A stretch of DNA of 64,000 bases from Pseudomonadales bacterium (GTDB lineage: Bacteria; Pseudomonadota; Gammaproteobacteria; Pseudomonadales; Halieaceae), in assembly GCA_024234735.1 (NCBI GenBank), contig JACKNV010000002.1:248001-312000 (forward strand). The letters are read 5' to 3'. Under the pieces are notes generated by a model. It ran no database searches. It was not told the DNA's origin and saw only the letters and a list, made by a program, of their open reading frames with translations. Shown in pieces: positions 8,569-16,455 of the stretch. The first letter of the stretch is position 1. The number at the start of each line of letters is the position of its first letter. The translations under genes were made by a program, and so were the position numbers.

Positions 8569-10263
8569 ATGACCACGGACACCGGCAGTTTTTCCATCAA
8601 CCACCTCGCCCAGACCCACGAGGTCTTCAACCAGTCCCGCCCGCTGGCGGATTACAACGCCTACCAGCACGACACCGCGTTGCAGGAGGGGGTACAGCGT
8701 CACGGTGCCGGCTGGGCGCAGGAGTCGCTGCTGCAGCACGGCGCGCGTACCGGCAGCGCACAGGTCATCGAGTGGGGCTTTCTCGCCAATGAATACAAGC
8801 CGCAGTTCGAGCCCCACGATCGCCAGGGTTTTCGGGTGGACCGGGTGCGCTATCACGATGCCTACCACCGGCTGATGGCCCTGGCCCTGGAAGAGGCCGG
8901 CCTGCACAGCACTCCCTGGGCCGAGCCCGGTCCCGGCGCTCACGTGGCGCGCGCCGCGCGCTATTATCTGCAGGCACAGGTGGAGTCGGGACACGGCTGC
9001 CCGGTGACCATGACCTTCGCCGCGGTGCCGACCCTGCGTCTCACGCCCGCGATCGCCGATGAGTGGCTGCCCAGGGTGCTCGCCCGTGGCTATGACCCGC
9101 GCAATGTTCCCCACGCCGACAAGGCAGCAGTGACCATCGGCATGGGCATGACCGAGAAACAGGGCGGCTCCGACGTGCGCGCCAACACCACCACCGCGCG
9201 GCCGCTGGCGGCAGGTGGGCCGGGCGAACTCTATGAACTGGTCGGTCACAAGTGGTTTACCTCGGCGCCCATGTGTGATGCTTTCCTGGTGCTGGGCCAG
9301 ACCGAGGGCGGCCTGAGTTGCTTCCTGGTGCCGCGCTGGCGGCCCGACGGCAGCAAGAACCCCATCCAGGTACAGCGCTTGAAAAACAAGGTGGGCAATG
9401 TCGCCAATGCCTCCTCCGAGATCGAGTTGCGCGGGGCGCTGGGGTGGATGGTGGGCGAGGAGGGCAGGGGCGTGCGCGCCATCATCGAGATGGTGGCGAT
9501 GACCCGCTTCGACTGCATGATCGGCTCCACCGCCGGCCAGCGCCAGGCGGTGGCCCAGGCGGTCAATCACGCGCTGGAGCGCAGTGCCTTCGGCAAGCGC
9601 CTGATCGAGCAGCCGCTGATGCGCAATGTGCTGGCGGACCTGCAGCTGGAAGTGGAGGGCTCCCTGGCGATGACCCTGCGGATGGGGGAGGCCCTGGACC
9701 GCAGCCTGGCTCCCGGGGGCGACGAGCACGAGCAGTTACTGTTGCGCCTGGGCCTGCCCACCGGCAAGTACTGGATTTGCAAGCGTACACCCTGCCACGC
9801 CTACGAAGCCATGGAGTGCCTCGGCGGCAACGGGGTGACCGAGGATTTCATTCTCGCCCGGCTCTACCGGGACGCGCCCATCAACGCCATCTGGGAGGGC
9901 TCGGGCAATGTCCAGGCGCTGGACATGCTGCGTGCCCTGAGCCGCAGCCCCGAGGTGCTGGATGCCTGGTACGCGGAGCTGGCGAAAACCCGCGGCGCCA
10001 GCCGGGAACTGGATGCCGCCGTGCTCGCCGTGCAGGAAGCCCTGCTGGATGGCGACGCGGTGGAATACCGGGCGCGGCGCATCGTCGATCAACTCGCGCT
10101 GACCATGCAGGCCAGCCTGTTGCTGCAGGCGGGCAATCAGGCGGTAGCCGACGCCTTTATCGCCTCGCGGCTGGGCCAGGCCGGGGATCGCAACTACGGC
10201 ACCCTGCCGCGCGGCCTTGACCTGGAGACCATTCTGCAGCGGGCCAACCCGCTGGCCGGCTAG
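8569..10263 (+). CDS. aidB: AidB-like acyl-CoA dehydrogenase
   Basis: A 564-residue flavoprotein with acyl-CoA dehydrogenase architecture. MTEKQGGSDVRANTT is the flavin-contact loop; GEEGRGVRAIIEMV, RSAFGKRLIEQPLM and CLGGNGVTEDF ... WEGSGNVQALDMLRAL lie in the C-terminal helical domain. Its length, a long N-terminal helical region and an extra C-terminal extension match the AidB/AcdH-11 group, not ~380-residue beta-oxidation enzymes. E. coli AidB binds DNA and protects against alkylation, with weak isovaleryl-CoA dehydrogenase activity; whether this protein shares either role is not visible. It is 19 bp downstream of purT and ends convergently, 14 bp from the ytfJ-like gene. Confidence 0.85.
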   Translation: MTTDTGSFSINHLAQTHEVFNQSRPLADYNAYQHDTALQEGVQRHGAGWAQESLLQHGARTGSAQVIEWGFLANEYKPQFEPHDRQGFRVDRVRYHDAYHRLMALALEEAGLHSTPWAEPGPGAHVARAARYYLQAQVESGHGCPVTMTFAAVPTLRLTPAIADEWLPRVLARGYDPRNVPHADKAAVTIGMGMTEKQGGSDVRANTTTARPLAAGGPGELYELVGHKWFTSAPMCDAFLVLGQTEGGLSCFLVPRWRPDGSKNPIQVQRLKNKVGNVANASSEIELRGALGWMVGEEGRGVRAIIEMVAMTRFDCMIGSTAGQRQAVAQAVNHALERSAFGKRLIEQPLMRNVLADLQLEVEGSLAMTLRMGEALDRSLAPGGDEHEQLLLRLGLPTGKYWICKRTPCHAYEAMECLGGNGVTEDFILARLYRDAPINAIWEGSGNVQALDMLRALSRSPEVLDAWYAELAKTRGASRELDAAVLAVQEALLDGDAVEYRARRIVDQLALTMQASLLLQAGNQAVADAFIASRLGQAGDRNYGTLPRGLDLETILQRANPLAG

Positions 10264-10277
10264 CACGCCAATGCGCG

Positions 10278-10844
10278 TCAGCCCTGGCCGGGGCTGCCCG
10301 CCAGCTGGTGCCTGATGAGCTCGATGGTGCTGTCGACCTCGTCGGGAGACATGGCGCCCTGCTTGAAATAGAGCACCATTCCCCGGCTGTCGGTGACGAT
10401 GATGGCGGCGCTGTCCTCCTGCAGTTGCCAGGTGCGCAGCCCGACTCCCTCCTCGTCCGCGACCAGCACCGCCAGGGGGTACTGTTTCTTGTTGGACGTC
10501 AGTTCACTGCTGATCAGGCCGCCGGTGCCCCACAGCGCCTCGTCAAGGTTGAGGATGGTGGTCGACAGCAGCGTGCCATCCGGGAAGTCGCTCTTGATGC
10601 GGTCGATAAACGGGTCGTTCAACTTGCTGGCGCTGCGGGTCGCTGCCATGTACTGCAGCACGTGCACCTTGCCCGGTTGCTGTGGGTAGCGCCAGGGTTG
10701 GTAGTCGGCGTCATCACCGCGCAACACCAGCTCGCCGCGGTCGCCGATATCCAGGTCCGGCAGGCGATCGCCCGCCTGGTAGTCTGCAGCTAATGCCGGC
10801 AGCGCTGCCAGGGCGGCCACCAGTATCATCGCTTGTCTGATCAT
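10278..10844 (-). CDS. YtfJ-family periplasmic protein
   Basis: 188 residues from the ATG at 10844, chosen because GGAG lies 9 nt upstream and the peptide then begins directly with a signal sequence (MIRQAMILVAALAALPALAA). An ATG five codons earlier is also open. The mature part has a thioredoxin-like pattern (GKVHVLQYMAATRSAS, TTILNLDEALWGTGGL, GVGLRTWQL, IVTDSRGMVLYFKQGAMSPDEV) recognised as YtfJ/TIGR01626. The position of the redox CxxC is occupied by other residues, as is usual for YtfJ. The molecular function of the family is not established. It is 52 bp downstream of cti copy 1 on the same strand, so it is probably in one transcript. Confidence 0.8.
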   Translation of the reverse strand: MIRQAMILVAALAALPALAADYQAGDRLPDLDIGDRGELVLRGDDADYQPWRYPQQPGKVHVLQYMAATRSASKLNDPFIDRIKSDFPDGTLLSTTILNLDEALWGTGGLISSELTSNKKQYPLAVLVADEEGVGLRTWQLQEDSAAIIVTDSRGMVLYFKQGAMSPDEVDSTIELIRHQLAGSPGQG

Positions 10845-10896
10845 TGCTGTGCACTCCATCGTTGTTGGCGAAGCCCAGGCGGCAGTCGCGCTCTGC

Positions 10897-13311
10897 TCAG
10901 GGATCCTCGTCCGCCATCAGGTCGCTGACTTTCTTGTAGCGACTGAGGTCGTAGACACCGGCCTCGAGCGGCTCGGCCTGCCGCTGGTGGTCGACGAACC
11001 ACTGGAAGTTGTCCCAGATAGCCGGATGCATGCGGGGCAGGCCGTAATGCGAGACGATCTCACGGTAGGCCTGCTCCGAGTTCGCGCTGTGCAGGGCCCG
11101 GGTAAAGTCCTCGATCTCTGCCAGGGGTACCTCGAAGAAGAAATTCGGATAGGAACCCAGCAGTCCCGGGTAGACCGTCATGGTATCGTCGTCGGGCTCG
11201 CGGCGTTTTTCCTCGTTGAACATGAAGGCGACGTTGCTGTGGGCCTTGTTGCGAATCAGGGTGTAGGCCTGCGCCCGGCTCCCGTCCTCGGGTACTACCC
11301 GCAGGAAAGCGACATCGGGCATGAAGTCTATGAAACGCATGCCGGGGGCGGAAGCCGGCTGGGGGCTCAGGCTCTGCAGGCTCTTCTCGATGCGCTGCAG
11401 CGTCGGGCTGGCCCCGGCGCTGTAGCAGGGCGCCTTGCTACAGCGGTTGAGCACGTCCGGCGGGCCGGCCGCGGCCTGCAGTCGCGCCAGCACCATGCCG
11501 ACGAACTCGGCCTTGGGGTCATCCCCGTGGTAGGGGATGTCCACCGGCATGTTCTCGTTGACGATCTCGTAGCTGCGCGAGATCTTGGTCTGGGCCTCGC
11601 TGCCGCGATACCAGGAATCGCGCATCGCGGTGCGCACCTGCGGGGGCATGAAATGCAGGAAGTTGTTCTCGCCGTTAGCGCGAATCAGGTCGAAATAAAG
11701 GCGGGTTTCCGCCTGGGTGGCGACGTTGCCGAACACATTGAAGTTGACCACCAACAGGTAGTAGGTGCGCTCCAGCATGGGGAAGTCCATCACCCACAGG
11801 GTCTTGGGAAGGCCCCCGGAGAACCCGGAGGTGACCATGGCGTTGTCGAAGTTGCGAAACACGGTGAGCGCGGCGTTGCGATTTTCGCCTCCGCCGTACC
11901 ACAGGTCATCCAGGGAGCGCCCCCTGGGCTCGGCCCGCCGGTAGTACTGGCCGCGCAGGTCCAGGTAAACGTTCATTGCCTCGGCCCGTTTTTTCCAGTC
12001 CGGGTACATGGTGATCAGGCCCTCCTTCTGCGGCACCAGCACCAGGTGCGGCAAAATGGTGGCGAGATAGTCCGGGTCGGTCACGGTCAGGTCCGATTCC
12101 GGGTCCTGGAACATTACCCAGAACTGGTCCTCGATCACATTGGTCGCTATCTGGCCGGCACATACCGGGCCGCGGATGAAGGTGGTGACGAAGTACTGGG
12201 CATTGTCCAGCAAGAAGCGGTAGCGGGATCCCGCGGGTATCGCCGCGAAGGTGGCCACCGGGTTGATCGCGCTGTCACGGGAGTAGTCGGGCAGGGCGGT
12301 GATAGCCCAGTCGTCGCCCAGGAACAGCTCGTGAAAACGCTCCATGCGTGCCGTGTCCAGCGCATAGGGCATATGGGTCTTGTGCACCAGGGTCGAGATC
12401 ACCGGGCGCAGCCTGTAGTAGAGCAGGTCGCCGGGGTCGTCGTTGGGGCGCAGGGTGGCGATGACCTCCAGCGGCTGCCCCGGGGGCGTGGATGAGCGCA
12501 CCAGCTCGAAGTAGTTGCCGCTGTCCAGTTCGCTGAAATACAGGTGCGCCGGGTAGAGGTGCTCGTAGAGGTAGCGCGCAACCAGTTGCCCCTTGAGGGT
12601 CGGCGCGTTGAAAAAGGCCTCCCAGACAGCGATCTGCTGCTGCTCTGCGGAGCTGGCCTGGAAGGGCGGCTGGTCGATTACCGCGCCTTCGAAAATCCAC
12701 TGGCGCAGGGTCTCGAACTCGGCCCTGGCCAGGCCGCTGAGGGCCAGCGGCATACCCTGGCGGGGCTTGTCGCGGGCGTACTGCTCGAAGTCGTCGATAC
12801 GGGGGCATTCGTTGTCGCGCTGCAGGCCCAGCTTGATGTCGTCGGGAACCGGCTCGTTACTGGCCAGGGGTTGCATCCTGCCCAGTTCGATCATGTTGTA
12901 CAGCAGCGAGTTGACCAGGTTGTCGTCCAGGGATCCACCCTGGTCGTTGAGCACGGCAAAGAACCCTTTCTGGCGCCACTCGGCCTGCCCGTGGGCGTCG
13001 ACGAACAGCCGGGTCGGCGCCGCGCTCTTCACCCGGGAGCCATTGTATACCGGGTCCGACGTGGCACCGCGCAACAGCCCCGCGCCGGAGGTCAGCTTCA
13101 GCTGGCAGGGCGCGTCGTAACAGGCGTGGCAGGCAATGCACTTGGCGTCCAGGATGGGTTTCACATCCCGGGTGTAGGAATAGGTCTGGGTCCTGGCGAT
13201 GGTGGGCTCGACCGTGTTCTCCTCGACCACCGACTGGGTGCATGCCAGCAGCGAAGCAGCCAGAGCGATGCAAGCGGCGCAGCGGGCGACAAGGGAAAGG
13301 AGGTGCGACAT
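10897..13311 (-). CDS. cti: fatty acid cis/trans isomerase, copy 1 (heme-binding lipoprotein)
   Basis: An 804-residue protein matching Cti, the periplasmic c-type heme enzyme that turns cis-unsaturated acyl chains of membrane phospholipids into trans under solvent or heat stress. The N-terminus has a lipoprotein-type signal with LLAC (Cys24), followed by the heme motif CIACH (58-62) and the family-typical CYDAPCQLKL. Later blocks (FFNAPTLKGQLVARYLYEHLYPAHLYF, PVCAGQIATNVIEDQFWVMFQDPE, FSGGLPKTLWVMDFPMLERTYYLLV) recur almost identically in the second copy at 37.1 kb. It is downstream of recQ on the same strand and upstream of the YtfJ-like gene. The isomerase call is strong. Confidence 0.93.
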   Translation of the reverse strand: MSHLLSLVARCAACIALAASLLACTQSVVEENTVEPTIARTQTYSYTRDVKPILDAKCIACHACYDAPCQLKLTSGAGLLRGATSDPVYNGSRVKSAAPTRLFVDAHGQAEWRQKGFFAVLNDQGGSLDDNLVNSLLYNMIELGRMQPLASNEPVPDDIKLGLQRDNECPRIDDFEQYARDKPRQGMPLALSGLARAEFETLRQWIFEGAVIDQPPFQASSAEQQQIAVWEAFFNAPTLKGQLVARYLYEHLYPAHLYFSELDSGNYFELVRSSTPPGQPLEVIATLRPNDDPGDLLYYRLRPVISTLVHKTHMPYALDTARMERFHELFLGDDWAITALPDYSRDSAINPVATFAAIPAGSRYRFLLDNAQYFVTTFIRGPVCAGQIATNVIEDQFWVMFQDPESDLTVTDPDYLATILPHLVLVPQKEGLITMYPDWKKRAEAMNVYLDLRGQYYRRAEPRGRSLDDLWYGGGENRNAALTVFRNFDNAMVTSGFSGGLPKTLWVMDFPMLERTYYLLVVNFNVFGNVATQAETRLYFDLIRANGENNFLHFMPPQVRTAMRDSWYRGSEAQTKISRSYEIVNENMPVDIPYHGDDPKAEFVGMVLARLQAAAGPPDVLNRCSKAPCYSAGASPTLQRIEKSLQSLSPQPASAPGMRFIDFMPDVAFLRVVPEDGSRAQAYTLIRNKAHSNVAFMFNEEKRREPDDDTMTVYPGLLGSYPNFFFEVPLAEIEDFTRALHSANSEQAYREIVSHYGLPRMHPAIWDNFQWFVDHQRQAEPLEAGVYDLSRYKKVSDLMADEDP

Positions 13312-13413
13312 GGAGACTCCAGAAACGGGACGAAGGCCCGGTGGGGCGGCGGGTGAGTATTGTTTACCGTTTGCGCGGGTGGCGCAAGTCGCGTGAGGGA
13401 AAACGGTGCAGGG

Positions 13414-15216
13414 TCAGTGCGCCGGCGCGTGCTCGGCTATCACCCGCAGGAATTGCACCCCGTACTTTTCCAGCTTGCGTTGCCCGACACCGCTGACCAT
13501 GCCCAGCTCGCTGCAGTCGCGCGGCAAGCTGAAGCACATTTCCTGCAGGGTGCGATCGTGGAAGATGACATACGGAGGCACGCCCTGTTCCTCGGCGAGC
13601 TGGCGCCGCTGCTCCCGCAGCGCTTCCCACAGGGCGATATCGATATCCGCCGGCAGTGAGGTGCGGGTTTGTTGCCTGGCAGGCTTCGCCTGGGGCGGGT
13701 CCCGGCGCAACTGGATACTCTCCTCGCCGCGCAGCAGCGGCCGGCAGCGCTGCTCCAGCCGCAGGGCGCCAAAGCGCTCCAGGTCGACACTGAGCAGCCC
13801 CCGGGCCACGAGCTGGCGGAACACCGAGCGCCACTGGCTGGCGTCCCATTGCCTGCCGATACCGAAGGTGGGCAGCAGGTGATGATCGAACTGCAGCACC
13901 TTGTCAGTCTCGCCGCCGCGCAGTACCTCGATCACGTGATTGACACCAAAGCGCTGCCCGGTGCGATACACCGCACTCAGCGCCATGCGGGCGGCCTCGG
14001 TGCCGTCCCAGGTATCCGCCGGTTGCAGGCAGGTGTCGCAGTTGCCGCAGGGTTGGCCCAGGGATTCCCCGAAGTAATTGAGCAGCGCCTGGCGGCGGCA
14101 GCTGGTGATCTCGCACAGCCCCAGCATGGCATTGAGGCGGTGCTGTTCGGCCCGCTTGTGTTCCTCGCTGCCGGTGGAGGTCGCCATCATTTGACGCAGT
14201 TTTATCACGTCCTGCAGGCCGTAGATCATCCAGGCGTTGGCGGGTTGCCCGTCGCGGCCGGCGCGCCCTGTTTCCTGGTAGTAGGATTCCACTGTCTTGG
14301 GCATGTCCAGGTGGGCCACAAAGCGCACGTCGGGTTTGTCTATGCCCATACCGAAGGCAATGGTCGCCACCATGATGACCCCCTCGTCGCGCAGGAAGCG
14401 CGCCTGGTGCGCGGCCCGGGTGGCGGCGTCGAGGCCGGCGTGGTAGGGCAGGGCATCCAGTCCCTGGTCGCACAGCCAGCTGGCGATCTCTTCCGTCTTG
14501 CGCCGCGACAGGCAGTAGACGATACCCGCGTCGCCGGGGTGCTCATCCCGCAGGAAGCGCAGCAGTTGCTGCCGCGGGTTGTGCTTGAGGGCGATGCGAT
14601 AGCGAATATTGGGGCGGTCAAAACCGGCGATGAACTGGCTCGCACCGCCGAGATCCAGGCGCGCGGCGATCTCCTGCCGGGTGCGCGCGTCGGCGGTGGC
14701 CGTCAGGGCGATGCGGGGCACGGCGGGGAAGTGGCGGTGCAGCAGGCTCAGCTGCAGGTAGTCGGCGCGAAAATCGTGTCCCCACTGGGATACGCAGTGG
14801 GCCTCGTCAATGGCGAACAGGCTGATTGCGGTGCGCTCCAGCAGCGCCAGGCAGCGCTGCTGGGCGAGCCGTTCCGGCGCGATATACAGCAGGTCCAGTT
14901 CCCCGGCCAATAGCTGCGCCTCCACCTCCTGTGCCTGGGCGGGGTCCAGGCTGGAGTTCAGAAAGCTCGCGCGCACACCCAGCTGGCGCAGGGCGCTGAC
15001 CTGATCCTGCATCAGCGCTATCAGCGGCGAGATCACCACACCGCAGCCCGGACGTACCAGTGCGGGGATCTGGTAACACAGGGACTTGCCGCCACCCGTG
15101 GGCATCAGCACCAGCGCATCGCCGCCACCGATCACGGTGCGGATGATACTGTCCTGGGGAGGGCGGAAGGTCTCGTAACCGAAGACCTGGCGCAGAGTAT
15201 GCAGGGCCTGTTCCAT
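13414..15216 (-). CDS. recQ: ATP-dependent DNA helicase RecQ
   Basis: 600 residues from the ATG at 15216 (MEQALHTLRQVFGYETFRPPQ). An upstream in-frame extension of 69 codons has low-complexity, non-family sequence and was excluded. Walker A is PTGGGKS (about 39-45), followed by the DEAH box in IDEAHCVSQWGHDFR, the RecQ-specific aromatic-rich loop, GRAGRDGQPA, the zinc cysteines (CEITSCRRQALLNYFGE ... CGNCDTC), a winged helix, and a C-terminal HRDC domain (VSGVGQRKLEKYG). It unwinds DNA 3' to 5' in recombination and fork repair. It is divergent from the 66-residue gene and 102 bp upstream of cti copy 1. Confidence 0.95.
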   Translation of the reverse strand: MEQALHTLRQVFGYETFRPPQDSIIRTVIGGGDALVLMPTGGGKSLCYQIPALVRPGCGVVISPLIALMQDQVSALRQLGVRASFLNSSLDPAQAQEVEAQLLAGELDLLYIAPERLAQQRCLALLERTAISLFAIDEAHCVSQWGHDFRADYLQLSLLHRHFPAVPRIALTATADARTRQEIAARLDLGGASQFIAGFDRPNIRYRIALKHNPRQQLLRFLRDEHPGDAGIVYCLSRRKTEEIASWLCDQGLDALPYHAGLDAATRAAHQARFLRDEGVIMVATIAFGMGIDKPDVRFVAHLDMPKTVESYYQETGRAGRDGQPANAWMIYGLQDVIKLRQMMATSTGSEEHKRAEQHRLNAMLGLCEITSCRRQALLNYFGESLGQPCGNCDTCLQPADTWDGTEAARMALSAVYRTGQRFGVNHVIEVLRGGETDKVLQFDHHLLPTFGIGRQWDASQWRSVFRQLVARGLLSVDLERFGALRLEQRCRPLLRGEESIQLRRDPPQAKPARQQTRTSLPADIDIALWEALREQRRQLAEEQGVPPYVIFHDRTLQEMCFSLPRDCSELGMVSGVGQRKLEKYGVQFLRVIAEHAPAH

Positions 15217-15381
15217 GGTGGCCCAGTATAACCGAACCCGTCCCGGCGAAGTAGGCGCGCAGGCCCTCGCATGCTTCCAGGGCAGGACCCGCGTGGGCCG
15301 CGCTACTGGCCAACATCGCGTGTAATTCGGGGCTTTTTGCTGTAGAATGTGCGCGTTTAACCCCACGGAAAAGGCAGAAAC

Positions 15382-15582
15382 ATGGCGCGTAAACTCACGC
15401 GAGCAGCAGCCAAGAAAAAACAACCCGCAGCAGTGGAAACATCGGAGTCCATCGAGGAGCAGACCCGGCTGTTCCTCAAGTCAGGCAACAAGATCGACTA
15501 CATCAAGTCCGGCGTCAGTGGCCAGCCCAGCATGGCGGTCAACAAGCAGGGCAAGCCGGGCAACAAGCGCAAATCCGGGTAG
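15382..15582 (+). CDS. small basic protein of unknown function, 66 residues
   Basis: Starts with ATG after GGAAAAGGCAGAAAC. The N-terminus is Lys/Ala-rich (MARKLTRAAAKKKQ), the middle is an acidic helix (TSESIEEQTRLFLKSGNKIDYI), and the C-terminus is a Gly/Lys/Ser-rich flexible tail. The middle pattern, an acidic helix followed by FLxSGxKI, recalls the region of Pseudomonas SutA around FLSRGGKV, a small RNA-polymerase-binding regulator. That resemblance is short and should be treated as a hint only. It is divergent from recQ. TAGAAT preceded by TG lies 27-34 nt upstream of the start and could be an extended -10. Confidence 0.7.
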   Translation: MARKLTRAAAKKKQPAAVETSESIEEQTRLFLKSGNKIDYIKSGVSGQPSMAVNKQGKPGNKRKSG

Positions 15583-15689
15583 TGCCGGGTTCCTCCCCGG
15601 CCGCTACAACAGCCGATACATCCGCTCTCGTTCCATGCGTCCTGCACCGGAGTGCGCAATCGCGCACCGCGCCTGCACTGCTGGGGCAG

Positions 15690-16325
15690 TCAGTCGAGTG
15701 CGAGCGCTTGCCTGGCAAAGACCAGGGCGGCCCGGGAATCAACGCGCGAGCTGTATGCCTCGATGAACAGCTTGCCGACCACCACGCCGTCGCGGTCGAT
15801 CACGATCATGCCCGGGTACGGTATGCCATAGCGGGTATCGCCGCGCTGGTAGTCCTTGTTGAGGATCCCCAGGGTCTTGAAACTGAGTGCGTCGCTGTCG
15901 GACAGCACCGGTAGGGTAATGGCGAACCTGTCGATGAAATCCTGCTGCAGGCGCGGCTCGTCGTAGGAGATGGCCACCAGGCCGATGCCCGCTTCGGCGA
16001 ACGTATCGGCACTGGCCTGCAGCTGAACCAGCTGGCGCATGCAGTAGGGACACCAGTCCAGTGAGCGCAGGGCGACCAACACGGTGCCGTTGGGGCCCGC
16101 GAACTCGTCCAGCAGGGTGATGTCGCGTCCCTGGTAGGTGGCGCGCAGCCCGGGGAAACGCGAGCCGGTTGCGGGCCCCGGGTCGAAGTCGTCATTGTCC
16201 TGGGCAACGAACATGTCAGCGGTGGTCAGCGCGTACAGCGCCTGCTTTATCGGTTCCCGAAACGGGTAGAGCAGGGCGGCGGCGCCCAGTACCACGCCGA
16301 GGCCGATCAACAGGGCTTTTTTCAT
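15690..16325 (-). CDS. AhpC/TSA-type thioredoxin-fold protein with CPYC site, membrane anchored
   Basis: 211 residues from the ATG at 16325; a longer open frame upstream lacks a signal or family features. Residues 1-20 (MKKALLIGLGVVLGAAALLY) form an uncleaved membrane anchor or signal. The periplasmic domain carries W-CPYC at 91-95 in the position of the peroxiredoxin/TlpA active site, then QLQASADTFAEAGIGLVAISYDEP and GIPYPGMIVIDRDGVV, typical of AhpC/TSA and redoxin folds. It may act as a thiol oxidoreductase or peroxidase in the periplasm. It is convergent with the 66-residue gene and divergent from the SLC13 permease. No partner is apparent nearby. Confidence 0.8.
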   Translation of the reverse strand: MKKALLIGLGVVLGAAALLYPFREPIKQALYALTTADMFVAQDNDDFDPGPATGSRFPGLRATYQGRDITLLDEFAGPNGTVLVALRSLDWCPYCMRQLVQLQASADTFAEAGIGLVAISYDEPRLQQDFIDRFAITLPVLSDSDALSFKTLGILNKDYQRGDTRYGIPYPGMIVIDRDGVVVGKLFIEAYSSRVDSRAALVFARQALALD

Positions 16326-16455
16326 ATGCACGTGCCTCGGGGGCGGTGGCAGGGCAGCCCAGTCTAGCGGAAATGCGAAGCCTGTCCCATGTTGGCCCTG
16401 CCGGCGGTTGTCCGCCGGCCACCCGAGCGCGTATCCTGTGGGCGGTGCAATTGTC

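Noticed and set aside
8197..9729. 510-codon open frame antisense to purT/aidB
   Set aside because: High-GC antisense shadow: His/Gly/Gln/Arg-rich composition, no ribosome binding site, and lies over well recognised genes.
10849..12495. 548-codon frame antisense to cti copy 1
   Set aside because: Shadow of a conserved gene; no family features.
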